64,000 nt of DNA from Bolinopsis microptera (lineage: Eukaryota; Ctenophora; Tentaculata; Lobata; Bolinopsidae): the NCBI RefSeq assembly GCF_026151205.1, contig NC_087075.1, positions 556,501 through 620,500 of the forward strand, written 5' to 3'. Below the pieces are notes generated by a model, which saw only the letters and a program-made list of their open reading frames with translations, did no database searches and was not told the DNA's origin. The position numbers and the translations under genes were made by a program. Numbering within the stretch: the first letter of the stretch is position 1; the number at the start of each line of letters is the position of its first letter. This document shows, in pieces, positions 35,007 through 49,612 of this stretch.

Positions 35007-36962
35007 ATGTTATCACAATCTTTGAAGGAAGTGCATACAAGATAGGAGTATGGATTGTGCGGGATGGTGAAGTATTGTCCAACCCCGACGCACCTACTTG
35101 CTCCCACGGTTCCACGGTTTCTTACCACTCACACCGGCGCAACATCACCGAGACTCATATCCTCAAACTAGTCCAAACAGGCTATCGATTAAGTTGCTGT
35201 TATGAAAACTTAACCATACACAATCTCTGGACTTTCACCGAGCCATCACTGAACTTGTATTGTGTTGTTTTGTAAGGAAAAACTGCAGCTCTAACAACGT
35301 AATCCTCTTCTTTCGGAAGCAGTTGTATCAATATCCGATATGAACTTGTGTGAGTTATACTATCGGACCGGCATGGGAGCGACCGATAGTCAGCACTGCA
35401 GATTGTAGCGCGCACTCTGAGCGCAACTCTGGAACAATCCTCTCAGCTGTTAACCATTTGTATCGCTCGATGTTTGAGATTGGGAGAACAGGTCGATTAC
35501 ATGTTTGTTGTGAATTAAATCTTTATTTTACTTCAGAATGATAGTTCTCGTGATTTGATGAAAACAGATTTCTCAATCCATTTCCAGTTGAGATGAGTTA
35601 CAGCCTTGATTATTTGTTTAAATCTACAAGAAAAAGATATTTTACATACTTTCTAGCACATGGATAAGGAAAATCCATGACAGAGTAAATTATTCCGATT
35701 ATCAAAATAATAAATGATTACAAATTGATTATAATGCAGATATGATGTTTAATAAGAAGGTTAATCAATACAATATAATCATCTGAGAGGTTATACCTGA
35801 ATAACAATATAATCATGTGTATGTATACTGACACAGGTAACAGTGGCAGATAACCCCACAGTACTCTACGTGTCGGGAGCAAAACACAAGGTTAACAGTT
35901 ACAAGACTCAGAGATACAATGATACGGTGAAACCCTGATATAGCAGTCGGCAATGTCCTGGGACAGGATGTAGTTTAAAAACTTAACAAATTTTTAAAGA
36001 TGTAAATCTCCGCTTTGTATTTCGTAAAACTAGTATTATGTTAGCCAAACTTTGTATCTTTGTATTTCAACATTGGATTCCTGGCCGTACTTAATCCAAA
36101 TAAGACGCTTTCATGCCAGGTTTGCCAGAGTGTTGAAGTTTAAGTAACGACCCCTGTCCTGGATACAACATTGAGCAGCTTGCAAACAGGGAAAAAGTTT
36201 ATTAGAGTCTACCTACCTGTGTCCAAAGAATTGATGTCAGTCTTTTTCTGGTTTGTCAAGATGTATATCTAGCAGGAACCCGTCCTAAACCCTAAAGTGG
36301 TTTTTAAGACTCGAGAGACTAAAATGATTAATTACCTATTTAATTCGCGTTTTTGACACCACTTGGGAGCCCAAATTGTGGCACTAAAATTATTTATTCC
36401 TAGGCCAATTATTAATTTTTTCATGCGATTATGAAGCCATAAAAAGCATTTGACCCAGTCAAAAAAGTTTCAGTTGTATATCTTTACGGTTTTTGCGGAA
36501 AGTTGCGTTAAAGTTGATGCCGTTGTGACAGTAAAATGCACGGAATATACATACATATTAACGTCTCGCATAATATATGTAAATAACTCGGATAGTTGCA
36601 TGTAATATCTACTTTCATAAACAATAACATCCCATTTCTCGACATTCCATTGGCGTCACCCGGCTATTCTTCCCAGGACTGTCTATCGCACATTGAAGGG
36701 ACAGCAGTAACGATGCCTTGCGGCAGGGAGAACTGCACTAAAGCGGATCTTTGTTTTTCTATACAGGTTAAAACCATCACAACATCCACTGATGCGTAAA
36801 ATTATAACATGAGGTCCACCTTATAACACTCACCAAGTTCAAACTTACAGTTTTGTATGAGAACTTGCCTGAAATATGCATTTAAATCTTGATTAAACTA
36901 AATAATACTTTAAATCCAGAAACAGTGTTCGCGATGCTGGAGGAGATAACCGTAACGAGCGA
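35007..36962 (+). pseudogene. OSGEP: OSGEP, 3'-truncated (copy B)
   Basis: Copy B start at 35007. It is the best copy for EGTAV..MPCG and KADLCFS in the fifth exon. It ends after the same ETVFAMLVEITERA block (about 36962) and then enters the same LINE-I tail. Confidence 0.88.
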
Positions 36963-37067
36963 TCTACTATCTTTCCCCCACCGACGACAATTCCTCATGA
37001 TCTAGCCATCTTCTGGTTCTGCATTAAATGATAAGCCCCTTCTATCAAAGACCACCTATTAAACCAC

Positions 37068-37858
37068 TTCTAATTATATATGACCTATTATACTAGTGGT
37101 AGTTTTATAGACCACATTTAAATATTAAACTTATCAACTTATTTATATATTAATTTGGTGAACAGTATCACCCTAGTTTTAACATTTGATAATTGTACAG
37201 TATTATTTGACGACACATTGAACTGAATTTTATTTTATATTCTACTTTATATTCTAGATATTTTTTTTATTTTACCACAGACGACAACTGTCCTGTTTTT
37301 TCTTCAATATTAGTTACCATAACTCTTGATACCGACTTTATTACAAGACATTGCAAAGATACACACCATTAGGCAATCATATTTCATCTAAATTATTTCA
37401 CATGCATTAGGCTTAGAAATTATATTCTCTGCGTCAACAGATATTCAAATGTTTAATTAATTATGTAGTATGAAAAACCAGTGTTAAAAAAAACAAAAAA
37501 AAAAGAGTATATAAGAAGTTAATTAATATTAGCTTGGGCTATTATATTGAACTATGTATTGAGGTTTAATGAAGATATGGAATTTGAAATCATAAAATTA
37601 ACCTATGAGGTTGGGAATTTTGCATAGTAAATAGGATTACAACTCATATATATCATATTATTTGAGATTGGTAATTCGATTTCCTGAATATTACTCAAGG
37701 AATATGATTATTAATATCTCATTTAGGCTTTAGGTAGGTGCCCCGCAAAAAGAAACTTGATTCTTCCAGGAGCATCCGAGCAAGAGCTTGTCTACATATA
37801 TATTAAATTAATAACCAACATTCTGTATGTGCACACGAAAAATTATTTCACTCAAACA
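37068..37858 (+). repeat. LINE-I tail (copy B)
   Basis: Same segment as 19365-20118, enlarged by a private A-rich insertion at about 37472-37505 that is absent from A, C and the clean flank copy. Confidence 0.85.
37472..37505. other. private A-rich insertion in copy B
   Basis: AAAAACCAGTGTTAAAAAAA followed by more A, absent at the same point in copies A and C and in the clean flank segment (about 1965-1980). Probably a sequencing or assembly artefact. Confidence 0.7.
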
Positions 37859-39145
37859 TAGGAAAAACCAGTGTAGACACCGTGGAAGAATTCATCGACA
37901 GTATGCTGAAATCAGACCTTCACCAATGACGGCGAATCTCTTCAGTTCAGTCAGGTAGAAAGCATTCAGTATGTTCTTTTGGAGAGAGGTACAAGTATAG
38001 CGATCCAGAGATGAGAACTAAGAAAACCGTGGAGATCCCTGATAAAATTGCTACACCTTGTCCTGAAAATCATGAGGATTATCTGTAGCATAAGAAACCC
38101 TGTAATGAACAGCGTGTTATACAACCGCAATGAGAAGTGCGAGGTTATCTGCCTGAACATTCAGACAATGAACCGGTGATACATCCAGAGACTAGCATAT
38201 TGACTCTTCCATTGGGAGGTGAAAGCAAAAGTCCCTTTCTCTGAAAAGACAAACCAGTTCACACGCACAAGTGTACTCCAAGATTCAGTTACAGATGACC
38301 AGAAGGAGTCAGGCTCACTACAAGCACTCTATCCAAAGGGTCAGTCACTGTGCACAGTACGATATAGTTTCACCTCCGATCAAATAGATGGAAAGGAAAT
38401 CGTGCCAGTACATGTATCTATCTCTGATTCAAATGGAGCAGGTATGAAATATGAGAGGATCACAAAGGAGCTTTGGGAGTGGCTGCCTGGTCGGAATGGT
38501 TTGGCTCCTACAATAGATACATAACCCATATCATGCTGAGGATACAAGAACATAGTTTTATATGGTGGTACTAAATGATGTATAGAAGACCATCTGTATA
38601 AATCTCAGCGTGAAATTATTTGCTATAATTAGTCATCTAGAATGCAAGTAATGAGCAAAATCAAGAGGCCAATCCAACATGCCCCAAGTATTTCTTCTTT
38701 GTCCCTTTTACAACCGAAATTGCTGTTTAAATAGAAAGTTCTATACTTTATAGAACTTATTCGTCGTCAGCTACTCCCCAAAAAACTTTTGGAGTCCAGA
38801 TACGATGAGAGGCAATGAATGCTTCCTTGACAATAACACTGCTTACTTTGCCTAACCTTGTCCAGGGAGTTTGACAGAAATGGCCGAACGAATTACCTGT
38901 CACCTCAATTGGAAGGAGTGGCCAAACTTCTACTTAATCGTAATAACTGTCCTTGTTAGGATGCATGAGGACGATAGAGGAAGAGGGGGAGGAGGGACGG
39001 TAAGGAGGTTCAACACTATTTATACTCATGCGCCGGAGGACCGCCTCATGTTTGAAGGCTATCAACACTCCTCCAACATGAATGTTCATAAAAAAGAGGT
39101 CTGTGCCCACTGTTTAAAAAGTATTTTACTTAGGACAATCTATAA
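37858..39145 (+). CDS. LINE-II ORF1: AlkB-SGNH (copy B)
   Basis: Copy B. The start ATG is corrupted (ATA then GGAAAAACC). The C-terminal part reads best here, including CHLNWKEW and the EVCAHCLKS end. AlkB landmarks HSDNEPVIHPE and SIL are at about 38157-38200. Confidence 0.66.
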
Positions 39146-39379
39146 TTAATGCAACCACTGCAATTGTCCAATCCCTCTAGATGATATTAACACCAGTGAC
39201 AAACAAAATAAAAAGTTACGTTGTACTTGCCATAATAGTAATCCACCTAGCATTAAACCGTTATAACCGCAATTAAGCTACTGAATGATGGACAATGAAG
39301 ACAACAGCTGATGCAGATGAAGTAATAACGTAAAAATCTCTATTACTTGAAAGCTGTGACCATATTCTGTTAAAAGACA

Positions 39380-42300
39380 TAAAACCGCACCTTTGCTAAC
39401 GAATAACAAGTGCAAAACTCACTAATATTTCAAATCTGATAGGCAACAAATCAACTATGACTCCTTGCAATGAAATAGCTAGGTTAACTAACAAATTCTC
39501 TGTAATTGGTCCTTGCAGAAACGAATGTAGCCCCTGAAATGAAAAACTTGTACAACTCACAGGCTAAAGAGAGCATCCATCAGATACCTTCGTGATCGAA
39601 AAGTAAAGGCTCAGGAGTACTCTATAAGTCCTGAACCCTTCAAGCAGTCAAAATAACAACCTTACACAAGTAACAGAAAACTATAAACCCACTTGTAACT
39701 ATAGGGAAGTCTAAGGACATCAACACAATAGGAGTTAATATACCGCCTCCAAGTGGTGCAATTCTGAGCAACTCACCAAGAACAGTCGTCAATACTTGAT
39801 AAAGCCCCAAACTTACACACATAGCAGGTGATATTAACATAATCACCATAGTAACAACAGTAGCATATAGCATACAAAAAAAAAACCAAAAGTATGAAGA
39901 AGTCTCCTATTTGTAGAGGCTTCTATCCATTGATATTCAAATAGCAACTCATGAAAAGCCTGGATGAAAATGCCTCGTGCATCGACAACCATCATTACAA
40001 ATGACCTAAGACTCTGTTACTGCCTCTGGAGTCATAACTGATCACATAATCTCTCACCTCCCTATATTTACCATATTTGACTGGGAAATTAGCAAGACCA
40101 AACATATTTCACAACACACTCAATATTATGACAATTGTAAATCAACACTGATGAAATTTATGCTAGAAGTCTTTGGTGAACAAACTAGAACAATGAACCA
40201 ATTTAATAGAATTTTACTAACTTTCATATATCTTAAAAAAACAGCATAGACGAAACCTGCAAACTAAGCTGTACCAACAACCACTAAGCGCACTATCCAG
40301 AACAACCATGGATTACTGGCGTATATAGCCTCATAAACCACTGCCAAGCGCTGTATGAAGACTGGGCGAAAGTCAGGAAAGTTTAAGTGTAAACAAGGCG
40401 AAACTGACACAAAAGGGGGCACAAGCCTGTGTTCCTATCTTCTGTAATAAAAGAAACCGTTATGGATACTACAAAGAATATAGAAATGCTCTAAAAAGTT
40501 CGTAAAAAAGCTGTATCTGAATATTATTCTGACAAGTTACTTGAATAACATCAGGGAAATTCTACCAAGAAAACTGGGAACTGATAAATATAATTCGTGG
40601 CCAAACATAAACGTGATATCAGAACCTATATTTATTACCATAGACGAAGAAAAGATAACAGAGCGCAAGTTTTAAATCAAATGATTCAATAAGTAATTGT
40701 GTAACCCTAGCATCAACATTAATGCAGCCTACACATGACCTAGGAGAGATACAAAATAAATCAGCTTCCAAGTTTCTTTACTTCTTACCTTAAATCGACT
40801 ACAGCTAATATATATCTACCATACGCTCACCTGAGGAGGTGCTAATAACATATCGGAACATAAGAATGGCAAGGCTAGCGACAATATACCAGTAACAAAT
40901 AGTAAAGGCAGTATCATGCAAAATTACCACAAAGTAACTACGGTATTGTACAACGAATGTATGCAACAGGGACGTATTTCACCAGCGACCTAAAAGTAGT
41001 AAAAATAAGTCCAAAAATAAGAAAGAAAAAGCTAGCTTCTTCAGAAAATACGGCCTATTTCTCCACCCCAACCTTAAGCAATAACGTAAAATACTTTGAA
41101 AAAATCATATTCTCCAGGCTTTACAGTTTCCTTTCAGATCGCAAGGATTAAATATATGAAACACTATGGCTTTAGAAAAATCACCGACAAGCCATTCACT
41201 CACCTTCTCTGTCGACTTACAATGAAAAATCTTTAGAGATAAAAATTCACGTACTAGTCCTCTTCAATGATTTAAGTAAAGCATTTTGACACAATCTGTC
41301 ATGATAAACTGCTACAAAACTGAATGGATTATGGAATTCGGGGGGACTGCAAATAAATTGATAGCCATTACCTTTCTATAGACAGCAATATGTTCAGTAC
41401 TTGGGAGAAGAATCCGAAAAACTGTCTGTATATTTGTTGTTTCCTCAGGGGAACATATTAGGTCCCCTTGCTTTTCATTATCTACATCAATGAATATACC
41501 GATAAATCAGACCTAGGTAAGTATATACTTTTAGGCCGATGAACACCAACGATAATTTTGTAGATAAATGTAATAAAAACACTTTACTGCCAAGAGCTAA
41601 TAAAATTTCATAAACTTTGTTACATCATATATGAAGAGTAACTGGCAGCATATCAACATAAAGAAATTTTGTTAATCCACTTTAACCACTGTAAAAATGA
41701 ACCAGATTCAAACACCCAATGAATTAGAACGGACACTAAAAAATATAGTAATTAAAAGGGTGAGGAAACTAAGTTTTCTTGGAGTCATTATTGACCAAAA
41801 AACTGAAACTGGGATGCTCACTTAAGAGCGTTTAAACGTAAATTGAAATGTGAGGATAGGTAGACCTATGTGGAATTAGACGCTGTGTACCTAAAAACTA
41901 TATAAGGAACCTGTACCACACCTTTTTGAATCATCACCCTATGTTTTGAATATCAGTTGGGGAGTGTATCAAATAAAAATCTAGAAGCCATATTTAAAAC
42001 ACAAAAGCAATGCATAAGAATTCTCTTTGGTGATAATGGATGCTACTTCAATAAGTTCAAAACATGTGCCATAGTAAGGCCTATCACAGGGACGTAAGAA
42101 CCGGTAAAGTTATCAAGCAGATGTAGGCAAAGATTTCTTTGAACTAGCACACATTAAAACCAATCTTAACGATATAACATTCCTGACTGTCACAATCTTC
42201 ATAATTCACTGTATTACTGTAACTGTTTAAAATTAATAAGTTTCCAATCCACAGTCTCAAGTTCTCCTTTATTCAACATTTCACTCATGACGAACCACTA

Positions 42301-42458
42301 CTTCATCCCACCCACTCCATCCTCACTATCCTCTATCAATCAACTTAGTATTATGGAATCACTGCCGTAAGTCAACAAGGAAATAGACTTCTCCACTCCC
42401 ATAATATATTCACAAGAATACTCTTAAGAAATCTTTGTTAGAACTACAATCTAAATAA
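39380..42458 (+). CDS. LINE-II ORF2 endonuclease-RT (copy B)
   Basis: Copy B of the endonuclease-RT. KKLASSENTAYFST near 41020-41070 and the RT core at about 41160-41560 are frameshifted as printed. Stop TAA at 42456. Same domain order as copy A. Confidence 0.83.
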
Positions 42459-43967
42459 TGACCGACAGCTTTGTGCATTACAACAACTTGAAGCAAATGA
42501 ATTACATTGAAATAGGTTGGATTTAGTAAACATAATCATATGAGTAAACCATGGTGTTATTGCAAAAACCAATGACAAGTATCAGACCTATATTAATCTA
42601 AGAGACACAAAAAACGAATCATCAACAACAAATTTTGAAAATCCTGCGCACAGGATCCTGTTTGTTTTCCCTACACTACCTCACCAAACCCCACTCTCCT
42701 TCTCCTCTCTTCAGGTTTATTCTTCAATTTTTTGAAAAATAGATAGCAGTATATATTTTCTATTTTAAATGAATAATGGCATTATACATTGTTTTGTTTT
42801 ATCGTATGTAATTGTGTATAGTGTATGCTATGACTGGGGATATGCTAGATATTTTGAGGCTCACGACGTCTCTTCCCATGGGTGGAGTTTTGGTAGGCTG
42901 AGTATGTGTTCAATCTCCTTACATCGTATGGTTGAAACACTGAAAGGTTGCCTTAGCCCTTTGGGATCAGTGTTTTTGGCCCCACCGGGGATCCAATTAT
43001 ATGATTACATGGACATTACATTGACACCCATACTAATCAAACGACTTTAATGATTCAGAAAATTTTTACAACCTGCATTAAGTCAATGTATATAGAAATA
43101 CACACGATCGCAAAGAAAAGAGGACACAAATGGTTCCTCGTTCTGCGACGTGTTTCCCTCGAGGTGGGCCGACAGGTTTTTTTGTTGTGTATAGTGCTGG
43201 GGAAAAAAACGCTTTAACTATCAATGAGTCAATGAGAGTACAATTTATAAATTCTGACCTAGTGCCACAGTTTCTGTGGTAAAAACAAATTAATAATTAA
43301 ACGTGATATATTGTAGAAGGGCATGATTTACTCAACATCACTAAGCTCAGGATGGATAATTAGCACACAAAGAATAAACTGACCTTTAAAACATGACCAC
43401 CAGCTATACCAACGTAACCATAGCTTCCGAATAAAATAAATTGCTCTCACATAAAACAACTGCCTGGATCCCATGCACATTGTGGTCCCCAGGTGTTCGT
43501 AAAGAGCCCTTACAGGCAACTGGGTCCTTTTACCAGCCACAATAAAATTGAATCATGCCAGTACTGTCCATAGAACTGTAACCAACAATTTAAAAATAAG
43601 ATATCTTTTCTAAATTTAAAATTTTAAGTCAAAGAGAAATCTTCTCAATTAAAATTTTTAAGAATTAATATATTACCCTACTATGAAGTGGTGGCATTTC
43701 AACTTAACTAAATTTCAACTTTGAAAGTAAATAGATAATTAGCGACCAACAAAATTATATTATTAAGACATCCATTCTGCATTGTGTATTCCAATATAGA
43801 ATTTATGATATTGTTATTGAATGAATAAATGGTAATTAAATTTAACTTTGTTTTTATTAACTTTTGTTTTATTATTGCAAAGGACCAGTTGCCTGCAATA
43901 GCTTACTAGCACCCGAATTTACCACTTTTGGAGCACAAACTCAACTAAAACCGGCCATGCAGCAAAA
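42459..43967. other. LINE-II 3' UTR and unassigned unit end (copy B)
   Basis: Same content as 24696-26180. No gene recognised. Confidence 0.5.
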
Positions 43968-45295
43968 GTATGTTAGCGCCACATGGGAGGATTGAATCCC
44001 AAAATATTTATCATCACGCGGCACTAATAATATGAAGTTCATTATCGAAATTAGATATGCCATCGATCGTTAAACACATATATAAAAGGTTATAAAGAAT
44101 AATTAATATATTGGTTGTTGGTATATATCGATATTAATCAATTATTTAAAATAGATTTGTGTTTGTTATAATAAACTATTGAGTTACGTTTCGATTAAAT
44201 AATAAAACACTACTACAATACAATACACAAACACAACTGACGGGACACAGAAATGAGAAGGACAACACATCACACGGACGGAAAACTGCTGCTGTTGATG
44301 AGTATCTGATTATATAATTATGGATCGCTTGTTCATAAAATAGGTGTGATCAATACTTCTAGAGTATATTGGGCTGGCACAGTTAGCTGCAAGGTTAACA
44401 TTGGGGTCCAAAACCGGGAGTTGTGATACAACTTATTTCGCGTTACGTATAAGAGATACAAAAACTAAAATATAAGATATAAATGACTGCAAGTTTACGA
44501 TATAGCGCGGCGCCATTCATTAATCTGGCGCGGTAAATCACTGCTGGTTAAAGAAAAATGATAAAGTTATACACTGTTTAAGATTTTGCGCGCTAAACCT
44601 AAGAATGACAATGTCAATCCGTCCAGAACGTTGCTCAGCGAAGCCGAGCAACGATCGACGACGAGACGATGACGACGACGACGATGACGCGCATCGAAGA
44701 TGCGAAGCAAGAAGCTAGTACCGCATGCGCGACGAGGCGGCGAAGTCCTCCAACCCTATACCAAAATTGTCAGTCCCCATATCTCATCCATTAAGCGTTC
44801 GAAAAACAAGTGCGAAAATAATAATTTAATATAACATCAAAATGCACGGTCTACCTCGATAAAAAAAGTTGTTTTTCGTGATTTTCTTTTTATAGTTTTA
44901 CTTAATATTTACATGGCACGCCAGTCACTAGCGCTTTGCACGGCGCTTTATTCAAGCTTCATGAACGTCGATACAGGAAGAAAAATACGTGAGAAGGAGC
45001 AAACAAGGAACTATCAAGCTAGGTAATGTCAAAGCACAATCCCAAACATTTCAAATGTTAATGAAATGCAGACCCACCGCTTGCCTCTTTTTAGTAAAAC
45101 AAAGTATTTTTAGTTAAAAACAAAGTATTTTATTTATTATCAAGTGCATCGATTCATATGATATAATTATAAGAATATAATAGTAGGTCACACCTATTTA
45201 ACTGTTACGTTCGATAGTCGTGCCATGAGCTAAATTTAACTAGGAGGACCCAGTGGTGTCGATTAAAATTTAAAAGGTGATTCTAAGTTGACCAA

Positions 45296-45542
45296 ATGGA
45301 AAATTTTAAGAAAAGACGGATCAAAACACCGATCCAAGACAAGGAACCCCACTCTGCAGGACCAAACATGCTAATTGTCTTGTGCATGTCCCAAGGGTTC
45401 CAGTATGACCAGTGAAACAGTAACGTAGCCTGGTCAACTAGTTTTGAATTCAACAAGCATGATGAGTGCTGGGGTTGTCTAGAGTAGGATATTGATGGTG
45501 CCAGGTTTGTCAGGCGGACATGAAATTCTGCGAGGAATATAA
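45296..45542 (+). CDS. short candidate ORF, copy C
   Basis: Copy C counterpart of the candidate at 9793. As printed it is broken; the minus strand is open across the same stretch, which weakens the call. Confidence 0.2.
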
Positions 45543-46951
45543 AGGAAATAAAACTCATATCAATAATAAAAATAGATCAAAAAAATAGATCCAAAGATTT
45601 CACACGGCAGTCAGTGGAACTTCCATGACAGGATGCTTTGAAACAGGTAATAATTAGCGCTTATTGTAATTAGTTGTTGCAAGGGTGGGATGCTGAATGA
45701 CTAAGTCTGGTTCAAGCCCAGCTATTTAGTGGGGAGCCACTCAATTTCACGTCCCAGGTGTATTGCAAATGCTGGGTATTCAGTACGAGCTTTTTTATAC
45801 GTGCTCTTGATAATTGAATGTAGGAAGAAAGGTCGGAAATTTACTAGAGCCATGGACCAAGACATAGTTTTTCTGGTGAGATCAAAGGGAAGCAGCGTGC
45901 GCTACTTCAGCATAAATTAGACGAGTAAATTTGCAAATCCAAACTGTATCATTGCAATTTTGTAGGTTTATAACCTACAAAAACGCTGGGCGGACTCCGT
46001 CGACGGTCTTTGGAACAAATTTTTACCAGTATCACCCGTCAAGGACGTTGACGCCTCGTACGCTGCGCACATTCAATGTGCAAATAGGAAAAAACACTTT
46101 AATTGTCCGTTTTATATCAATGATAACAAGCATTGAATAATGTTACACAATGGACCATCGCGTATGTTTGCCAAAAATTTTAAATCGCGCGCTATCGAAT
46201 TCGACAATTTTTTTATGAAAAATATTCACACAACGTTTGTTATATGTTTCAAAGTAAGTTACCAGGTACTCAGGGGTCGCTCACACTATTACTAATCAGC
46301 CGAGGTGAGAAGGGTTTTCCAAATGAGTAACTAAGGTGTAATTTTGACGAAACAATAGCTTTGTGTAAACTGCTTACGAGGTGAAGGGGGTTAAAAAATT
46401 GTTCCAAAACAGATTACGTAATATGTGAACGACCCCTAATAGCTTTGATTTTGGAGTCGCTTGTACCTAACAGGAACTCCATTTTTCGGCGTGAGGTAAC
46501 CCTGCAATGTGCTTTGTCTTGTTTTCTTTCCTCTGTAGTATATATAAAAGATTGTTGTTGACAACTGTACTTTGACCTCACAAATCGACAAATCTTTGCA
46601 CAAAGTACTACTACAATATTTGTTCCCAGGAGCTATTTAAGATTACTTTGATTTGTGTCCAGTCAAACAGTTTGATTTGAGATTGCAATGAAAATTAAGT
46701 CACATAGTAAACGCTGTTATCACAAATAATGTCATTCATTACTATAAATTTATCATATTTGTTTTCACCATAATATAAATCGTAAATGAAGTTGTTTTTT
46801 TATACTTACCAAGTTTTTTTAGCATTAACCTTATTTAAAGATTAGAGGAGGTGTTTTGGGTTAAGTTACATAAACCAATTATAATAACTTGTAATATTAT
46901 AGTTAACTGTTTTCTGATAACACCATTCTCTCAGATTTAGAGTTTTATATC

Positions 46952-48873
46952 ATGAAATTGGGACACAAAGCCAAGTTACTACTATGTTTTAATTAGGTAA
47001 GATGGTGATATATATAATTCACTCGTACATTACTTATGTTAAAATATGTCAGTAAATCAGTATCTGTGTCCATGATTAAGATTCCTCTATCTAACCAATT
47101 GAGCTGCTTTAATGCTTACTCAAACAATGAACATTATCTTATTCATAACAAAAATCCCTTAAACTTAATAGTTTCATTTTAAACTACTTTTCAGGAAAAT
47201 TCTGTGCTACTCTACAACTGCAATAGACCAAGAGAAAATAACAAGAGGAACATAGGGGCCGAAATTGAGAGATATTTCTATCCCATGTTCTGACTTTTGC
47301 CAGTGCAATCATCAAAGCTAGTGTTCGCCAAAGGTAATGGTACTACATAATCATGTCTAAAAAAACCATGTACTAACAAACGCATTGAACTATTAAAATT
47401 GGCTATTTTTTAGAAGCCAAATAGTGTTCATGTACCGGAAAGTGGTCTTACATTGTGTCCTGTAAATGACACATATAATTACAGGAATACTTCTTGTGAC
47501 AGACTCGCCTCCGGAACAAGACCCAGCATACCTTGATGTTTGAATCTGCGGATTACTTACGTTGGAGCCGATGTGGCTTCCAAAAGCCGTCCCTTAAAAG
47601 GGTCAACAAATCCGACTCAAGTGTTGGGAAAGAGTTTGTAAACCATTCCCGTGATGCTGCATAGGTGATATATAGCTGTACGTTAAAACAAAGCAAGTCT
47701 GGTTTTATGATGTTAAATTTGAACAGTCAAGCTTTGCTCCATGTATCACAATAGTGATTAATTTGAAAATAACAATGACAAAAATGTTATAGTGACGATA
47801 ACCTTAGGTTTATTTTCAAATTAACTCAGGACAAAGGTATAATATTGTCAGTACCTGTCGTGATGTTGATAGTAGTTGGAGTTGCTCTTTTCATGAATAA
47901 AGAAACGGTAAATCTGACGGCTTGATTTACGATTTGGTTCTGTGAAAATGTACTTCTCACATCCTTGACACTTGGTGGGTACCACGACAATATAACTAAC
48001 TCTATCGAACAGTTAGCTTTTTGATATATGAGAGTGACTAACATATAGATCAAAACTTATAATCTGCACAGATTGCCGTCGTTTTTACTTATAATTAAAC
48101 CGATTTGATTAAAATGTTAAATACTTTGACCATAAAATACTTGCCAGTATTACAGACATCTCATCGCATGACAATATAAGTAGCCTGCTCTTGCATGGCA
48201 AAGTTTTCCATTACGTACTCACAATTTCCACTAATTATTATTCACTTACAGACGGTCTAACTTAGTGGTGGCTCAGGAGAAATGATAGGACACGGAAATG
48301 AAAGCTCAACTTAACCATAATAACAAAAAATGATTTTAATGATGAACCCTTTTCCCCCAGCATTGGTAAGAAATATTTAGATAATCCAACTATCAATAAA
48401 ATTCCAAGCAGAGAGTGTACTCTCCTAGAGAACATTGGCAAATGGTTGGTTAAAATGCTGTCCACGTGTCCTAATTAACTTCCCGTGGCATCCTTAAAGT
48501 TTATAAATAAAGAGATTATATTGCATAATCAATTATGACAATATATTTCGTAGTCATGACGAATCTCTGTTGGCCACGGAGAGAACCTGGAAGCCCACAC
48601 AATCTGCACAAAACAACCGAAGTCGTTCCCGGAAAACATCACTTTCGGATTTGCCAGTGCCATCGGTCAAACTTCATCTTCATCACCGTGTCTGAGTTCG
48701 GGCCCCTGATGTGCTCCATACATGACCACTACCCGGAAGTTCTTTTACAATCCTGGATCTGATCGTTTTGTTTGGTTAATGCACAGTCCACCCGGCCGTG
48801 GGATAAGTACGCTGTTGTCTTTAGCGGACTTCCAGAACTAGTATTGTAAACTGTCCAAGGTGAGAAACTCTGA
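46952..48873 (+). CDS. SLC35B1: SLC35B1 homologue (copy C)
   Basis: Copy C exons at about 46952-46996, 47194-47332, 47484-47674, 47829-48000, 48251-48366 and 48550-48873. It preserves MYKDGKSD and VSEFGPLMCSI, and GAGAAACTCTGA at the stop. The fifth exon contains extra bases (about 48308-48360) not present in A or B, probably error. Confidence 0.9.
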
Positions 48874-49612
48874 AAACATTTAATTTTAGGTTGGGTTAAG
48901 GTTTAATATTTCTGTCTCCACAGACTGATTTATAATTACTCGTATTTTTCATTAAAATGCAACCAGTAGCTTATTTTACTTTAAAGTCCCTTAAATTTCC
49001 ATCTACCATTAACATAGTTTTATGCTGACAGTTACTTATAATCATATTTTATCAATTCTTAACGTTATTTGATTATTAATTATATTGAATTAGTGAGAAT
49101 AACATTTAGAGTTAGTTTTTCCAATGTCTATGTTGTACCTTTTAGCTCATCGGTCTGTTATTAAGGATATAATATTTAACTAATCAAAATTTCACCTTGG
49201 ACCCTCTTAGCCCTAGACTTTTTAGTTATATTCTCGACGATCAAAATATTATTTAGAGTTGATGTTAATACATTTATTTTTCAAGAACATCTACATAACC
49301 GACTACTAAAATGATGATATGGTAACCGATATATAAGTAAATTGTGGAAGTTATATACGTATGACCACCAGCTCTTTAATTTTTAGTTCATGTTTTTTAT
49401 TTCGCTGATTAATGATCAGAATCGAGTTACTGACTACATAAAGTTTGGCAATATTCTAGATAATCAAAGCTTTGGATATTTTGCACGATTCATTCCTATT
49501 ATGTGAAAGCTCTAATTTTCGTTCCTGAATTGTTTTAATTCATCTTCCTACAGACCCTAAACCCTCCTAAAATATCCATTTGTATATACAATATCCCACC
49601 CTGTAGCGAGAA

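Larger units (their letters stand above)
26181..43967 (+). repeat. array copy B
   Basis: Second complete unit with the same order of parts. It has private A-rich insertions at about 37472-37505 and 39878-39890. Confidence 0.93.
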